Assembly (NCBI GenBank): GCA_020852925.1
Contig: JADYZU010000005.1
Coordinates: forward strand, 1-56,261
Source: Rubellimicrobium sp.
GTDB taxonomy: Bacteria; Pseudomonadota; Alphaproteobacteria; Rhodobacterales; Rhodobacteraceae
Direction: 5' to 3'
DNA length: 56,261 nucleotides
Below, piece by piece: positions 11,217-21,068 of this stretch. The notes under the pieces were generated by a model. The model was not told the origin of the DNA. It saw only the letters and a list, made by a program, of their open reading frames with translations, and made no database searches. Position numbers and translations under genes: made by a program. How positions within the stretch are numbered: the stretch's first letter is position 1; every line of letters starts with the position of its first letter.

Positions 11217-11472
11217 TTGCCCGTCTCCCCTCCAGCCCCGATTCGTCGAACGTGCCGACAATCTCGAGCAATTGCCACCCGTCCGATGCCAGCCGCGGTG
11301 CCAGTTCCGCATATGCATCATCGGGGGTGCAAGCGCCAAGGATTTCGGCCACGCCATATTGAAGCTGAAGGGGGTTGTCCTTCTTGGCCTTGTAATCGGC
11401 ATAACAGCCGGCCTCGGCCGAGGTGACGGCCGCGACGAACAGGACAAGAGAGGCAAGGAGCGTGCGTGTCAT
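11188..11472 (-). CDS. Small secreted protein of unknown function, 94 aa
   Basis: It begins MTRTLLASLVLFVAAVTSAEAG, a clear Sec signal peptide with probable cleavage after AEA. The mature part of about 74 residues has two cysteines (CYADYKAKKD and GACTPDD) that may form one disulfide in the periplasm. I do not recognise a family. Its 3' end overlaps the start of the membrane winged-helix gene, so the two are almost certainly cotranscribed and perhaps functionally linked, for example as a periplasmic input to the regulator; that link is inference. Confidence 0.7.
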   Translation of the reverse strand: MTRTLLASLVLFVAAVTSAEAGCYADYKAKKDNPLQLQYGVAEILGACTPDDAYAELAPRLASDGWQLLEIVGTFDESGLEGRRASAGEYFLRY

Positions 11473-11743
11473 GGTGCCCGAACAAGGCACGAGATCGGCG
11501 TGATATTCAATAACCTCCCGTCGCTGGCCCCGGGGCCCGCGATGCGCGGGGCCTGTTATCGCCTGTCCGCCGGGATGGTGGCATCCTGTGCGGGCGATCC
11601 GGCCCCCTGTTCCCGGGATGACGGATCCGCCGGACCCTGCCATCGCCCCGGATGCAGGTGTCGCGCAGGTGGCGGGGACGGATCATGCTGTTCCCGCCAC
11701 CCGAATCCGCTTGCGCCCCGCGCCCCCTGCGGCACAAGGGGGC

Positions 11744-12376
11744 ATGTGCCCGCCCGATGACGCATTCGAATCCGCCGCCCGTGCCCTGGGCCATCGTCGC
11801 ATCGCCGGCGTTGACGAGGCCGGGCGCGGCCCGCTGGCGGGGCCGGTCGTGGCTGCGGCGGTGATCCTTGATCCCGCGCGCGTCCCGGGGGGACTCGACG
11901 ACAGCAAGCGGATGGGCCTGCGCGCGCGCGAACGGGCCTTTGCCGCGATCCTTGCCAGCGCCACCGTCGGCGTCGGCGAGGCGAGCGTGGCCGAGATCGA
12001 CGCCCTCAACATCCTGCGCGCCAGCCACCTGGCGATGGAGCGCGCGCTTGCGGCGCTGGGCATTGCGGCGGATTTCGCCCTGATCGACGGCAACCTGATC
12101 CCGCGCGGCCTCACCATCCCGGCGCGGGCGGTGGTGGGGGGCGACGCCTTGTCGCAGTCGATTGCGGCGGCCTCGATCGTGGCCAAGGTGACGCGCGACC
12201 GCATCATGGTGGATTTGGCGCAACAGCACCCCGGCTACGGCTGGGACCGGAACGCGGGCTATCCGACAGCAGCGCATCGCAAGGCCATGGTCGAACTGGG
12301 TGTGACCCCATTTCATAGACGCAGCTTTGCCCCCGTCCACAAGATATTGTGCCAAGACATATCCTTAAGGTCTTGA
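11744..12376 (+). CDS. rnhB: Ribonuclease HII
   Basis: Endonuclease that cuts RNA in RNA-DNA hybrids and at misincorporated ribonucleotides. The 210-aa form starting at ATG 11744 was chosen because it follows AAGGGG and matches the normal family length; the frame is open upstream but there it has no family-like sequence. Active-site residues are visible: D24-E25 in IAGVDEAGRGPLAGP and the Asp of ALIDGN, with SIAAASIVAKVTRD and HPGYGWDRNAGYPT downstream. It lies 89 bases upstream of ccrM, an arrangement common in alphaproteobacteria. Confidence 0.96.
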   Translation: MCPPDDAFESAARALGHRRIAGVDEAGRGPLAGPVVAAAVILDPARVPGGLDDSKRMGLRARERAFAAILASATVGVGEASVAEIDALNILRASHLAMERALAALGIAADFALIDGNLIPRGLTIPARAVVGGDALSQSIAAASIVAKVTRDRIMVDLAQQHPGYGWDRNAGYPTAAHRKAMVELGVTPFHRRSFAPVHKILCQDISLRS

Positions 12377-12389
12377 TTCAAAAAAGATT

Positions 12390-13575
<1,186 letters not shown>

Positions 13576-13628
13576 GATTTCCCGAATGCCGGCGAAGCGC
13601 CGCCCGTCGGGGCGTGTTTCGCACCTGA

Positions 13629-13659
13629 CCCGCCGGGCCATCCGTCCGGCGGGGCTTTT
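13629..13659 (+). terminator. Rho-independent terminator of ccrM
   Basis: Inverted repeat CCCGCCGG (13629-13636) / CCGGCGGG (13646-13653) followed by GCTTTT, located 54 bases after the ccrM stop and before the convergent mutY end. Confidence 0.8.
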
Positions 13660-13667
13660 CGTCCCGT

Positions 13668-14738
13668 TCAGCCGGGTTCGCCCGCAAACCACTGACGGGC
13701 CAGCAGCCAGACCTTGCGCATGACGCCCGGAAGCGCCCCCGCGCTGAACTCCGCGGCCGGGACAAAGGCGCCGCGAAGGGGGGCACAGTCCGGCGGCAGG
13801 TGGGCGACATGCACCGCCAGATGCAGGCGGAAATGGGTAAAGACCTGCCGGACCTCGGCGTTGAGGGGGTGCCAGAGGCCCGGCGCAGGGGGCGCGGGGG
13901 TGGCCATGCCCTCGGCCCAGTCGGAACCGGGCCAGCCGGTCATGCCCCCAAGCAGACCGCGCGCCGGCCGCGTCTCGAGGAGGTGGGCCCCGTCCGCGCG
14001 CTGTCCGACATAGACATGCCCAAGGCGCAGGGGCCGCACCTCCCGCGCCACGCGCGCCGGCAACCCGGCGGCTGTCCCGCGCGCTCGGCCAAGGCAGCAC
14101 GGCGCCAGCGGGCACAGGCCGCAGGCAGGCGCGCGCGGGGTGCAGACGGTCGCCCCCAGATCCATGAGCGCCTGCGCATGATCGCCCGGCCGATGGCGCG
14201 GCACATGCCCCGCCGCTGCCGCGACCAGCGCGGGTTTCGCGCTGGGCAGGGGGGTGCGGATGTCATGCAGGCGGGCCATGACCCGTTCGACATTGCCATC
14301 GACCACGGTTTCGGGCGCGTCAAAGGCGATCGCGGCAATGGCGGCGGCGGTATAGGGCCCGATCCCCGGCAGCGACAGCAGCGCCGCGCGCGTGCGCGGG
14401 AATTCCCCGCCATGATCGCGCATCACCGCCCGCGCGCAGGCCAGAAGGTTGCGCGCCCGCGCGTAATAGCCAAGCCCGGCCCATTCGGCCATCACCTCGG
14501 CATCGGCGGCCATGGCCAGATCCGCGACCCCCGGCCAGCACCCGACAAACCGGATGAAGCGATCACGCACCACGGCAACCGTGGTCTGCTGAAGCATCAC
14601 TTCGGACAGCCAGACGCGATAGGGATCCGCCCGCGCGCCGGTGCGGCCCGGATCGGGCGGCAACCGCCAGGGCAGGATGCGCGCGTGCCGGTCATACCAC
14701 GCCAGAAGCCGGCTCGCGACCTCGTCCGTTTCCGTCAC
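13668..14738 (-). CDS. mutY: A/G-specific adenine glycosylase MutY
   Basis: Base-excision enzyme that removes adenine mispaired with 8-oxoguanine. The 356-aa form from GTG 14738 was chosen because AGGAGGGG lies just upstream and the frame before it is unlike the family. Catalytic E46 is in WLSEVMLQQTTV, the helix-hairpin-helix is LPGIGPYTAAAIAAIAFD and catalytic D147 is in VVDGNVERV. Four cysteines of the [4Fe-4S] cluster (C199, C206, C209, C215) fit CX6CX2CX5C. A C-terminal MutT-like domain follows (about 225-350). It is divergent from the DciA-like gene. Confidence 0.95.
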   Translation of the reverse strand: MTETDEVASRLLAWYDRHARILPWRLPPDPGRTGARADPYRVWLSEVMLQQTTVAVVRDRFIRFVGCWPGVADLAMAADAEVMAEWAGLGYYARARNLLACARAVMRDHGGEFPRTRAALLSLPGIGPYTAAAIAAIAFDAPETVVDGNVERVMARLHDIRTPLPSAKPALVAAAAGHVPRHRPGDHAQALMDLGATVCTPRAPACGLCPLAPCCLGRARGTAAGLPARVAREVRPLRLGHVYVGQRADGAHLLETRPARGLLGGMTGWPGSDWAEGMATPAPPAPGLWHPLNAEVRQVFTHFRLHLAVHVAHLPPDCAPLRGAFVPAAEFSAGALPGVMRKVWLLARQWFAGEPG

Positions 14739-14793
14739 CCCGGCCCCTCCTGCCACTGGCCCAGCGGGCCACGGGCGGATAACATAGGGGGCG

Positions 14794-15309
14794 ATGACAA
14801 AAGCGCCAGAGACCCGCCGCACCATGGGCTTTGCCCCGGCTGCCCGCCTGATCGAGGGGCGGATCCGCGCCGCCGGCGAACGGCGCGGCTTTGCATTGTC
14901 GCGGCTGTTCACCCATTGGGACGAGATCGCCGGCCCCGCCATCGCCGCCGCCTGCCGTCCGCTCGAGATGCGCTATGGCCGCGAGGGGATGGGCGCGACC
15001 CTGACGCTGCTGACCACCGGGCCGATGGCGCCGATGGTGGAGATGCACAAGCCCGCGATCATCGACCGGGTGAATGCCTGCTATGGCTATCGCGCCGTCG
15101 CACGGCTGCGCATCACCCAGACCGCGCCCTCGGGGTTCTCGGAGGGGCAGACCCCCTTCACCCCCGCCCCGCGCGAGGCCCGCCGCAAGGACGTGCCCGC
15201 CGCGCCGGACGAACGGGCGCTGGCCGCGGCCGAAGGGGTGCAGGACACGGAATTGCGACTTGCGCTTGCCGCGCTGGCGGCCAATCTGCGCGGCAGAGAA
15301 AAACGCTAG
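14794..15309 (+). CDS. DUF721 / DciA-like protein
   Basis: A 171-aa protein with an N-terminal DUF721 domain (about residues 10-110: LFTHWDEIAGPAIAAACRPL, GATLTLLTTGPMAPMVE and INACYGY-like motifs). DciA proteins of this family load or help the replicative helicase DnaB in bacteria lacking DnaC. The C-terminal 60 residues are Pro/Ala-rich and probably flexible. It lies immediately upstream of the DsbA-like gene with 15 bases between them, a pairing I know from related genomes. Confidence 0.85.
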   Translation: MTKAPETRRTMGFAPAARLIEGRIRAAGERRGFALSRLFTHWDEIAGPAIAAACRPLEMRYGREGMGATLTLLTTGPMAPMVEMHKPAIIDRVNACYGYRAVARLRITQTAPSGFSEGQTPFTPAPREARRKDVPAAPDERALAAAEGVQDTELRLALAALAANLRGREKR

Positions 15310-15324
15310 AATGTGGAATCGGCA

Positions 15325-15990
15325 ATGATGAATTTCCCAGGACTTGCCACGCTTGCGGCCGTGGTGGTGATCGGTGGCGGCCTGGCCGCTGTCCCCGGCG
15401 CAACCTTCGCCCAGGACACGGCAGCCCCGGAAACCGCGCCCGAAGCGGCCCAGGAGGCGGTCACGATCGCCGACATGAGCATGGGAAGCCCCGATGCGCC
15501 GGTGACGATCATCGAATACGGCAGCTTCACCTGCCCGCATTGCGCCAGTTTCCACGCCAACCAGCTCCAGAGCCTGCAGGCCGACTACATCGACACCGGC
15601 AAGGTGCAGTTCATCTTCCGCGAGGTCTATTTCGATCGCTTCGGCCTCTGGGCCTCGATGGTGGCCCGCTGCGGCGGCGAGATGCGGTTCTTCGGCATTT
15701 CCGACGTGCTTTATGACACGCAGGCCGACTGGATCGCCGGCGGGCAGGATCCGGCGCTCATCGCCGACAACCTGCGCCGCATCGGCATCGGCGCCGGGCT
15801 CGAGGCGGATCAGGTCGATGCCTGCATGCGTGATGAGGCAACCGCGCGCGCCCTCGTCGCCTGGTTCGAGGAAAACGCCCGGACCGACGGGATCGAGGCG
15901 ACGCCGACCCTCATCATCGACGGGGTGAAATATTCGAACATGGCCTATTCCGAGATGCAGCCGATCATCGACGCAGCGCTGGCCGACTGA
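15325..15990 (+). CDS. DsbA family periplasmic thiol oxidoreductase
   Basis: Thioredoxin-fold protein exported by a Sec signal (about residues 1-29, ending ATFAQ). The active-site CPHC is at 70-73 (YGSFTCPHCASF) and a cis-proline loop appears in EATPTLIIDG. The DsbA-type helical insertion lies between. It may oxidise or isomerise cysteines of exported proteins; the Ala/Glu-rich linker at 31-48 and the CPHC motif suit the DsbA/Com1-like group. ATG 15325 gives a normal signal; an in-frame GTG at 15313 is an alternative. The stop codon abuts the ATG of the CoA-transferase. Confidence 0.92.
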   Translation: MMNFPGLATLAAVVVIGGGLAAVPGATFAQDTAAPETAPEAAQEAVTIADMSMGSPDAPVTIIEYGSFTCPHCASFHANQLQSLQADYIDTGKVQFIFREVYFDRFGLWASMVARCGGEMRFFGISDVLYDTQADWIAGGQDPALIADNLRRIGIGAGLEADQVDACMRDEATARALVAWFEENARTDGIEATPTLIIDGVKYSNMAYSEMQPIIDAALAD

Positions 15991-17109
15991 ATGACCGATC
16001 TGCCCGCCCCCCTTGCCGGCCTGAAGGTTGTCGAGCTTGCCCGGATCCTGGCAGGGCCATGGTGCGGGCAGATCCTTGGCGATCTTGGCGCCGAGGTGAT
16101 CAAGGTCGAATCCCCCGCGGGCGACGATACCCGCGGCTGGGGCCCGCCGTTCATCGACCGCGAGGGTGACCGCTCGGCCGCCTATTTCCACGCCTGCAAC
16201 CGGGGCAAGACCTCGGTCCGGGCCGATTTCACCACGCCCGAAGGGCAGGCGCAGGTGCGCGACCTGATCGCCGGCGCCGATGTGGTGATCGAGAATTTCA
16301 AGGTCGGCGGCCTGGCGAAATACGGGCTGGACTATCCGGCGATGGCGGGGCTGAACCCCGGCCTTGTCTGGTGCTCGATCACCGGGTTCGGGCAGACCGG
16401 GCCCTATGCCGCGCGCGCGGGTTATGACTACATCATCCAGGGCATGTCCGGCCTCATGTCGGTCACCGGCGATCCCGCCGGCCAGCCGCAGAAGGTGGGC
16501 GTGGCGGTGGTGGACGTGTTCACCGGCATCTACGCCTCGACCGCGATCCTTGCCGCGCTGCACCAGCGGCAGAGCACCGGGCGCGGGCAAATGATCGACA
16601 TGGCGCTTCTGGACGTGGCGGTGGCGGTCATGGCCAATCAGGCGATGAACTATCTGGCCACGGGCAATGCGCCGCAGCGTCTTGGCAATGCGCATCCGAA
16701 CATCGTGCCCTATCAGGTGATGGATTGCGCCGATGGCCATGTCATCATCGCCGTGGGCAACGACGGGCAGTTCCGCCGCTTCTGCGCGCTTCTGGGGGTG
16801 GAGGGGCTGGCCGATCATCCCGACTACCGCACCAATGCCGACCGTCTTGCGCACCGCGAGGCGCTGATCGCGCTGCTGGTGCCGCTGACGCAGGCGCGCA
16901 CGCGGGCCGATCTTCTGGCCGCCTGCGAGGGCGCGGGCGTGCCCGCCGGGCCGATCAACGACATGGCCGATGTCTTTGCCGATCCGCAGGTGATCGCGCG
17001 CGGCCTGAAGATCACGCCCGAGGGCGTGCCGGGGGTCAGGACGCCGATCACGTTCTCCGGTTCGCGCCTCTGTCTTGGGCAGGCATCGCCCCGGATGCCG
17101 CAGGCCTAG
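15991..17109 (+). CDS. Class III CoA-transferase (CaiB/BaiF family)
   Basis: Moves CoA between carboxylic acids through an aspartyl-CoA thioester. At 372 aa, blocks include LKVVELARILAGPWCGQILG, GAEVIKVESPAGDDTRGWGP, FNACNRGK-like HACNRGKTSV and SITGFGQTGPYAARAGYDY. The probable catalytic Asp is D175 in VVDVFTGIYA. The substrate cannot be told from sequence. ATG 15991 directly follows the stop of the DsbA-like gene, implying cotranscription, and the stop codon overlaps that of convergent lpxK by four bases. Confidence 0.93.
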   Translation: MTDLPAPLAGLKVVELARILAGPWCGQILGDLGAEVIKVESPAGDDTRGWGPPFIDREGDRSAAYFHACNRGKTSVRADFTTPEGQAQVRDLIAGADVVIENFKVGGLAKYGLDYPAMAGLNPGLVWCSITGFGQTGPYAARAGYDYIIQGMSGLMSVTGDPAGQPQKVGVAVVDVFTGIYASTAILAALHQRQSTGRGQMIDMALLDVAVAVMANQAMNYLATGNAPQRLGNAHPNIVPYQVMDCADGHVIIAVGNDGQFRRFCALLGVEGLADHPDYRTNADRLAHREALIALLVPLTQARTRADLLAACEGAGVPAGPINDMADVFADPQVIARGLKITPEGVPGVRTPITFSGSRLCLGQASPRMPQA

Positions 17110-18101
17110 CTGCCGATCACCCGCGCAAGCATCGCCCCGAGCGCGACCGGATCCGCGAACTCAAGGCGCACCGGCAGGGTCAGCACGCTGGCCCGGCGTG
17201 CGGGAGGCAGGCGCATCGCGTCCTTTTCAGTGGTGACAAGGCGCGCGCCCAGCGCCGCCGCCTCACCCTCGAGCCGCTGCATCAGCGCGGGCGACAGCGG
17301 CTGATGATCGTCGAGGGCGACAGTGCGGACCACGTCGGCGCCCAGCGCGCGCAAGGTGGCGAACATCTTGTCCGGGCGGCCGATGCCGGCAAAGGCCATG
17401 ACGCGCAGGCCCGCCCAGGGCATTCCGGTGGGCAGCGGCCGCAACTCGGCGCCCAGGACCGGCAGCGCCCCGATGGTCGCGCCTGCACGCGCAAGGAAAG
17501 CCGCGCGTTCATCCGGCCTGCCGATGAGGACAACCGCATCGGCCCGGGCAAGCCCGGCAGCGACCGGTTCGCGCAGCGGGCCGGCGGGAAGGCACAGGCC
17601 ATTGCCAAAGCCCGCGACCGCATCGACCACGACCAGCGACAGATCCTTGAGGAGGGAGGGGTTCTGATGCGCGTCATCAAGGACGATGGCGCGCGCGCCC
17701 CCGGCAATGGCCGCCCGCGCTCCGGCCGCCCGGTCGCGCGCCACCCAGGTGGGCGCGAAGGCCGACAGCAGCAGCGGCTCGTCCCCGACAGCGTCGGCGC
17801 CGTGGCGGCGTTCGTCCACCCGCAGCGGGCCGGGCAGGCGCCCGCCATGGCCGCGGCTGACCAGATGCGCCGCGATGCCGCGCCCGGCTAGTTCCTGCAC
17901 AAGCGCAATGACGGTGGGGGTCTTGCCCGTGCCGCCGGCGTTGATGTTGCCGACCGAGATCACCGGCACCGGGGCGCGCGTCCCCGGATGCCGCACGCGG
18001 CGCGCGGTCAGCAGGGCATAGACCGCGCCAAGCGGGCGCAGGAACGTGGCGGCGGCGCCGGGATGCCGCGGATCGCGGGACCAGAAGGCAGGCGCACGCA
18101 T
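17106..18101 (-). CDS. lpxK: Tetraacyldisaccharide 4'-kinase LpxK
   Basis: Phosphorylates the 4' position of the lipid A disaccharide precursor at the inner membrane, giving lipid IVA. The 331-aa protein has a P-loop at VGNINAGGTGKTPT with K60, the conserved HGG in SRGHGG, DDAHQNPSL (a DDGxQ-like motif, here DDAHQ) and a C-terminal TTEKDAMRL motif. One N-terminal hydrophobic segment would attach it to the membrane. It is three bases downstream of waaA, so Kdo transfer and 4' phosphorylation are encoded together. Confidence 0.96.
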   Translation of the reverse strand: MRAPAFWSRDPRHPGAAATFLRPLGAVYALLTARRVRHPGTRAPVPVISVGNINAGGTGKTPTVIALVQELAGRGIAAHLVSRGHGGRLPGPLRVDERRHGADAVGDEPLLLSAFAPTWVARDRAAGARAAIAGGARAIVLDDAHQNPSLLKDLSLVVVDAVAGFGNGLCLPAGPLREPVAAGLARADAVVLIGRPDERAAFLARAGATIGALPVLGAELRPLPTGMPWAGLRVMAFAGIGRPDKMFATLRALGADVVRTVALDDHQPLSPALMQRLEGEAAALGARLVTTEKDAMRLPPARRASVLTLPVRLEFADPVALGAMLARVIGS

Positions 18102-18104
18102 CGC

Positions 18105-19319
18105 TCAGCCCGCCCCGGCCTGGCGCGCGCGGATCAGTTCCACGATGCGGTTCGCGACCACGGCACCCTCGGTCGCCACTTCCCAGGCCGCGGCGGCCAT
18201 GGCGGCGGCGCGATCGGCGGCCAGCAATGCCTCGACCGCGTGGCCAAGGTTCTGCCCCCCCCGGATCGTGCGCGCGGCGCCGGCGCGGGTGAGGCGCGCG
18301 AACGGCCCGGCATGGGGCGTGGTGCGCCCGCCGTGGATGATGGCTGTGCCCAGCGCGGCCGCCTCGAACGGGTGGTGGCTGGCGCCGCTGGTCAATGTGC
18401 CGCCCAGATAGGTCACCGGCGCCAGGCGATACCACAGGCCCAGTTCGCCCGGCCCCTCGGCAAGATAGACATCGGTCGCATCGCCCGGATCGTCGCCGTC
18501 CCAGCGCAGCGCGACGTTCAGCCCGGCATCGCGCAGCGTGGCGGCCATCGGGGCCATGTCCTCGGACCGGGCCGGCGCCAGGATGAGCAGCAGCCGGTGC
18601 ATCGCCCGCGCCGCGTGGCGATGGGCGGCGATCACGTCATGAAGCTCGGCCATCGGCACCTCGGCCGCCAGCCAGACCGGCCGCGATCCGATCACCTGCG
18701 CCAGATCGCGCCGTTCGCGTTCGTTGCAGGCTGGCGGCCGCGCCAGCGGGCGGAAGGCGCCCGTCACTTCGATCCGCGCTTCGTCAAGGCCAAGCCGCTC
18801 GATCCTCTGCGCCGTCACATGATCGACCGCCAGCGTATGATCGAACCCCGAGACCAGCGCCCCCAGCGCGCCGGGAATCCATCCCCCGCCATCAAGCGCG
18901 AGCGTCTCTTCGCGCGCATCCACCAGAAGCCGCAGGAAGGGCAGGCCGCGCGCCTCGGTCAGGAGCATCGGCCGCAGCGGCGCCCCCATCCAGATCAGGA
19001 CATCCGGTCGCAGCGCCGTCAGGAAGGCCCGCACCGGCGTGCGGTATTCGGGGGGCAGGTCAAGGGGGACGGCCCCCGGCAGGCGCGGCTGTTCGCTGGC
19101 AAGGCCGGGCACCGTCAGGACCAGGCGCGCGGCCTGCCCTTCGGCGGCAAGGGCCTCGGACAGGGCGGGAACGGCCTGAATGCCGGTGGGATCGGGGCAA
19201 TGCACCCAGACCAGGATTTCGCCCGCGGCCAGGGCCGGACGCAGGGGCGGCGGCGGATCCTCTTCGGACGCGCCACGGCGCAGCGCCAGCCACGCAGTCA
19301 GCGAGAGCGACCGGCCCAT
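18105..19319 (-). CDS. waaA: 3-deoxy-D-manno-octulosonic acid transferase WaaA (KdtA)
   Basis: Adds Kdo from CMP-Kdo to lipid A precursors, the first step of LPS core synthesis. The product is 404 aa from ATG 19319, which follows AAAGGGG and opens with MGRSLSLTAWLALRRG, the usual N-terminal membrane-associated stretch. Family blocks include VWVHCPDPTGIQAVPALSEAL, LPFLRLLVDARE, VTGAFRPLARPP and, near the C-terminus, APVTYLGGTL followed by HHPFEAAALGTAIIHGG. It sits between the DUF4170 gene and lpxK in a minus-strand lipid A operon. Confidence 0.93.
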   Translation of the reverse strand: MGRSLSLTAWLALRRGASEEDPPPPLRPALAAGEILVWVHCPDPTGIQAVPALSEALAAEGQAARLVLTVPGLASEQPRLPGAVPLDLPPEYRTPVRAFLTALRPDVLIWMGAPLRPMLLTEARGLPFLRLLVDAREETLALDGGGWIPGALGALVSGFDHTLAVDHVTAQRIERLGLDEARIEVTGAFRPLARPPACNERERRDLAQVIGSRPVWLAAEVPMAELHDVIAAHRHAARAMHRLLLILAPARSEDMAPMAATLRDAGLNVALRWDGDDPGDATDVYLAEGPGELGLWYRLAPVTYLGGTLTSGASHHPFEAAALGTAIIHGGRTTPHAGPFARLTRAGAARTIRGGQNLGHAVEALLAADRAAAMAAAAWEVATEGAVVANRIVELIRARQAGAG

Positions 19320-19344
19320 GCGCCCCTTTCCCGCCTCTTTCCCC

Positions 19345-19587
19345 TCAGCCCAGTTCCTCGGTCGGGCTGGCGGGGGCCTCTTCGTCGCGCAGGCGGTGCA
19401 GATGGGCGATGAAATAGCGGGTATGGGCGTCATCGACGGTGCGCTGCGCCTCGGCCTTCCAGGCGGTATGGGCGCTGTCGTAGTCGGGAAAGATGCCGAC
19501 GACATGGATCGCGCCCACGTCGCGGAACACGCTGCGCGCCGGATCGACGAGTTCGCCACCAAAGACAAGATGCAGTCGCTGAACCAT
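19345..19587 (-). CDS. DUF4170 domain protein, 80 aa
   Basis: Small soluble protein beginning MVQRLHLVFGGELVDP after the ribosome site GGAGGCGAAC. Features of DUF4170 include the HVVGIFPDYDSAHTAWKAEA and DAHTRYFIAHLHRL blocks. The function is unknown; in related genomes such genes are found beside waaA, as here (25 bases upstream of it), which suggests a link to lipid A or envelope synthesis, but this is guilt by association. Confidence 0.85.
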   Translation of the reverse strand: MVQRLHLVFGGELVDPARSVFRDVGAIHVVGIFPDYDSAHTAWKAEAQRTVDDAHTRYFIAHLHRLRDEEAPASPTEELG

Positions 19588-19640
19588 GTTCGCCTCCGAA
19601 ATCTGCTGTTCCGCCCAAAGTAGAAAGCGGCACCGGCGCG

Positions 19641-21008
19641 TCAAGCGCCGCCGTCCGCCCCGGCACTTGCCCCGGCGATGGTGAGTCCGTCGATCAGGAT
19701 CGACGGCACGACCCGCGACAGATGCGGGCGCGCGTCATTCGCGGGCACCATGCGCGCGAACATCTCGAGAAGGTTGCCCGCGACCGTGGCTTCGTGGACC
19801 GGCCAGGCGATCTGCCCGCCCTCGATCCAGAACCCGGTGGCGCCGCGCGAATAATCGCCGGTGTTGGGGTTGATCGTGGCGCCGATCATCCCCGTGACCA
19901 GCAGGCCCGTTCCCATGTCGCGGATCAGGTCGGCCCGCGTCGCCTGCCCCGGCGTGAGCGTGACATTGCCCGACGTGGGGGACGGCTGGCTGCCGGGGCC
20001 GCGTGCGGCGTTGCCGGTCGATTGCAGGCCCAGCCGCCGCGCCGTGCCAAGATCGAGCACCCAGCCCGTCAGCACCCCGTCGCGCACCAGATCGCGCGGA
20101 CGGGTCGGCAGGCCCTCGGCATCGAACAACCGCGATCCGGCGACGCGCGGTCGATGCGGATCCTCGTGCAGGGAAAGGCCGGGCGGCAGGATCTGCCGGC
20201 CCAGATGGCCGCGCAGGAAACTGGCCCCGCGGGCGATGGCGGTGCCGTTGATCGCGGCCAGCAGGTGCCCGATCAGCCCCGAGGCAATCCGTTCGTCGAA
20301 CAGGACGGGAAAGCGGCCGGTGGGCGGGCGGCGCGCGCCCTCGCGTTCCGCTGCGCGCTCTCCTGCGGTGCGGCCGATGCTGGCGGGACTCTCGAGATCG
20401 GCGGCGAAGATGCGGCTGTCGTGGTCGTGGTCGCGCACCATCCGCGTGCCGGCGCCCGCGATCGCGGAACAGGAAATCGCGCTGTCGGTGCGGCGGTAAC
20501 CGGCGGAAAAGCCGTTGGTCGCGGCCAGATGCACCTGCCGCGCGCCATAGCCCGCCCCGGCCGACTGCACCTGCGTCACGCCCGCAACGGCCATGGCCGC
20601 CGCCTCGGCCTCGAGCGCGGCTTCGGCAAGGCGGGCGGGTTCGGGTTCGGGCGCGGGGTCGGCCAGAAACAGGCGGCCGGTGTCGAGGTCGTGGGCCAGT
20701 TCGGCCGGATCGGCAAGGCCCGCACTCTCGTCGGCGGGGGCGGCGCGGGCCATGGCCACGGCGCGGGCAGCGATTTCGGCAATGGTGGCCTCGGTCGTGT
20801 CCGAGGACGAGACTACCGAGACCTGCCGCCCCACGAACACCCGCAGGCCGATCTCGGTGCCTTCCGAACGCTCGGCCTGTTCCAGATGCCCCTGCCGCAC
20901 ATCGATCGACAGCGACGTGCCGCTGACCGCCATGGCGTCGGCCGCATCCGCCCCGGCACGGCGCGCCGTTTCGAGCATCCTCTCGGTCAGACGGGCACGA
21001 TCGGTCAT
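19641..21008 (-). CDS. pmbA: TldD/PmbA family metalloprotease (PmbA/TldE-type)
   Basis: A 455-aa member of the TldD/PmbA family; in E. coli the TldD-TldE heterodimer degrades unfolded peptides and matures microcin B17. N-terminal domain features include GTSLSIDVRQGHLEQAERSE and GLRVFVGRQVSVVSSSD, and the C-terminal domain has NPNTGDYSRGATGFWIEGGQ. The zinc ligands are carried by the TldD partner, so this subunit is probably the non-catalytic half. No tldD is in the window. It is transcribed toward the DUF4170-waaA-lpxK group with a 53-base gap. Confidence 0.93.
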   Translation of the reverse strand: MTDRARLTERMLETARRAGADAADAMAVSGTSLSIDVRQGHLEQAERSEGTEIGLRVFVGRQVSVVSSSDTTEATIAEIAARAVAMARAAPADESAGLADPAELAHDLDTGRLFLADPAPEPEPARLAEAALEAEAAAMAVAGVTQVQSAGAGYGARQVHLAATNGFSAGYRRTDSAISCSAIAGAGTRMVRDHDHDSRIFAADLESPASIGRTAGERAAEREGARRPPTGRFPVLFDERIASGLIGHLLAAINGTAIARGASFLRGHLGRQILPPGLSLHEDPHRPRVAGSRLFDAEGLPTRPRDLVRDGVLTGWVLDLGTARRLGLQSTGNAARGPGSQPSPTSGNVTLTPGQATRADLIRDMGTGLLVTGMIGATINPNTGDYSRGATGFWIEGGQIAWPVHEATVAGNLLEMFARMVPANDARPHLSRVVPSILIDGLTIAGASAGADGGA

Positions 21009-21068
21009 GGCGCGCTCCCTTGATGCGCGCCAGAGCTAGCCATCGACCGCCCCGCCCGCAAGACCCGG

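Noticed and set aside
12365..12379. Possible CtrA site (TTAA-N7-ATTC) before ccrM
   Set aside because: The second half-site does not match TTAA, so the CtrA consensus is not met.
14692..16854. Long minus-strand frame opposite the DciA-like, DsbA-like and CoA-transferase genes
   Set aside because: Antisense shadow spanning three well-supported genes; composition is unlike a real protein.
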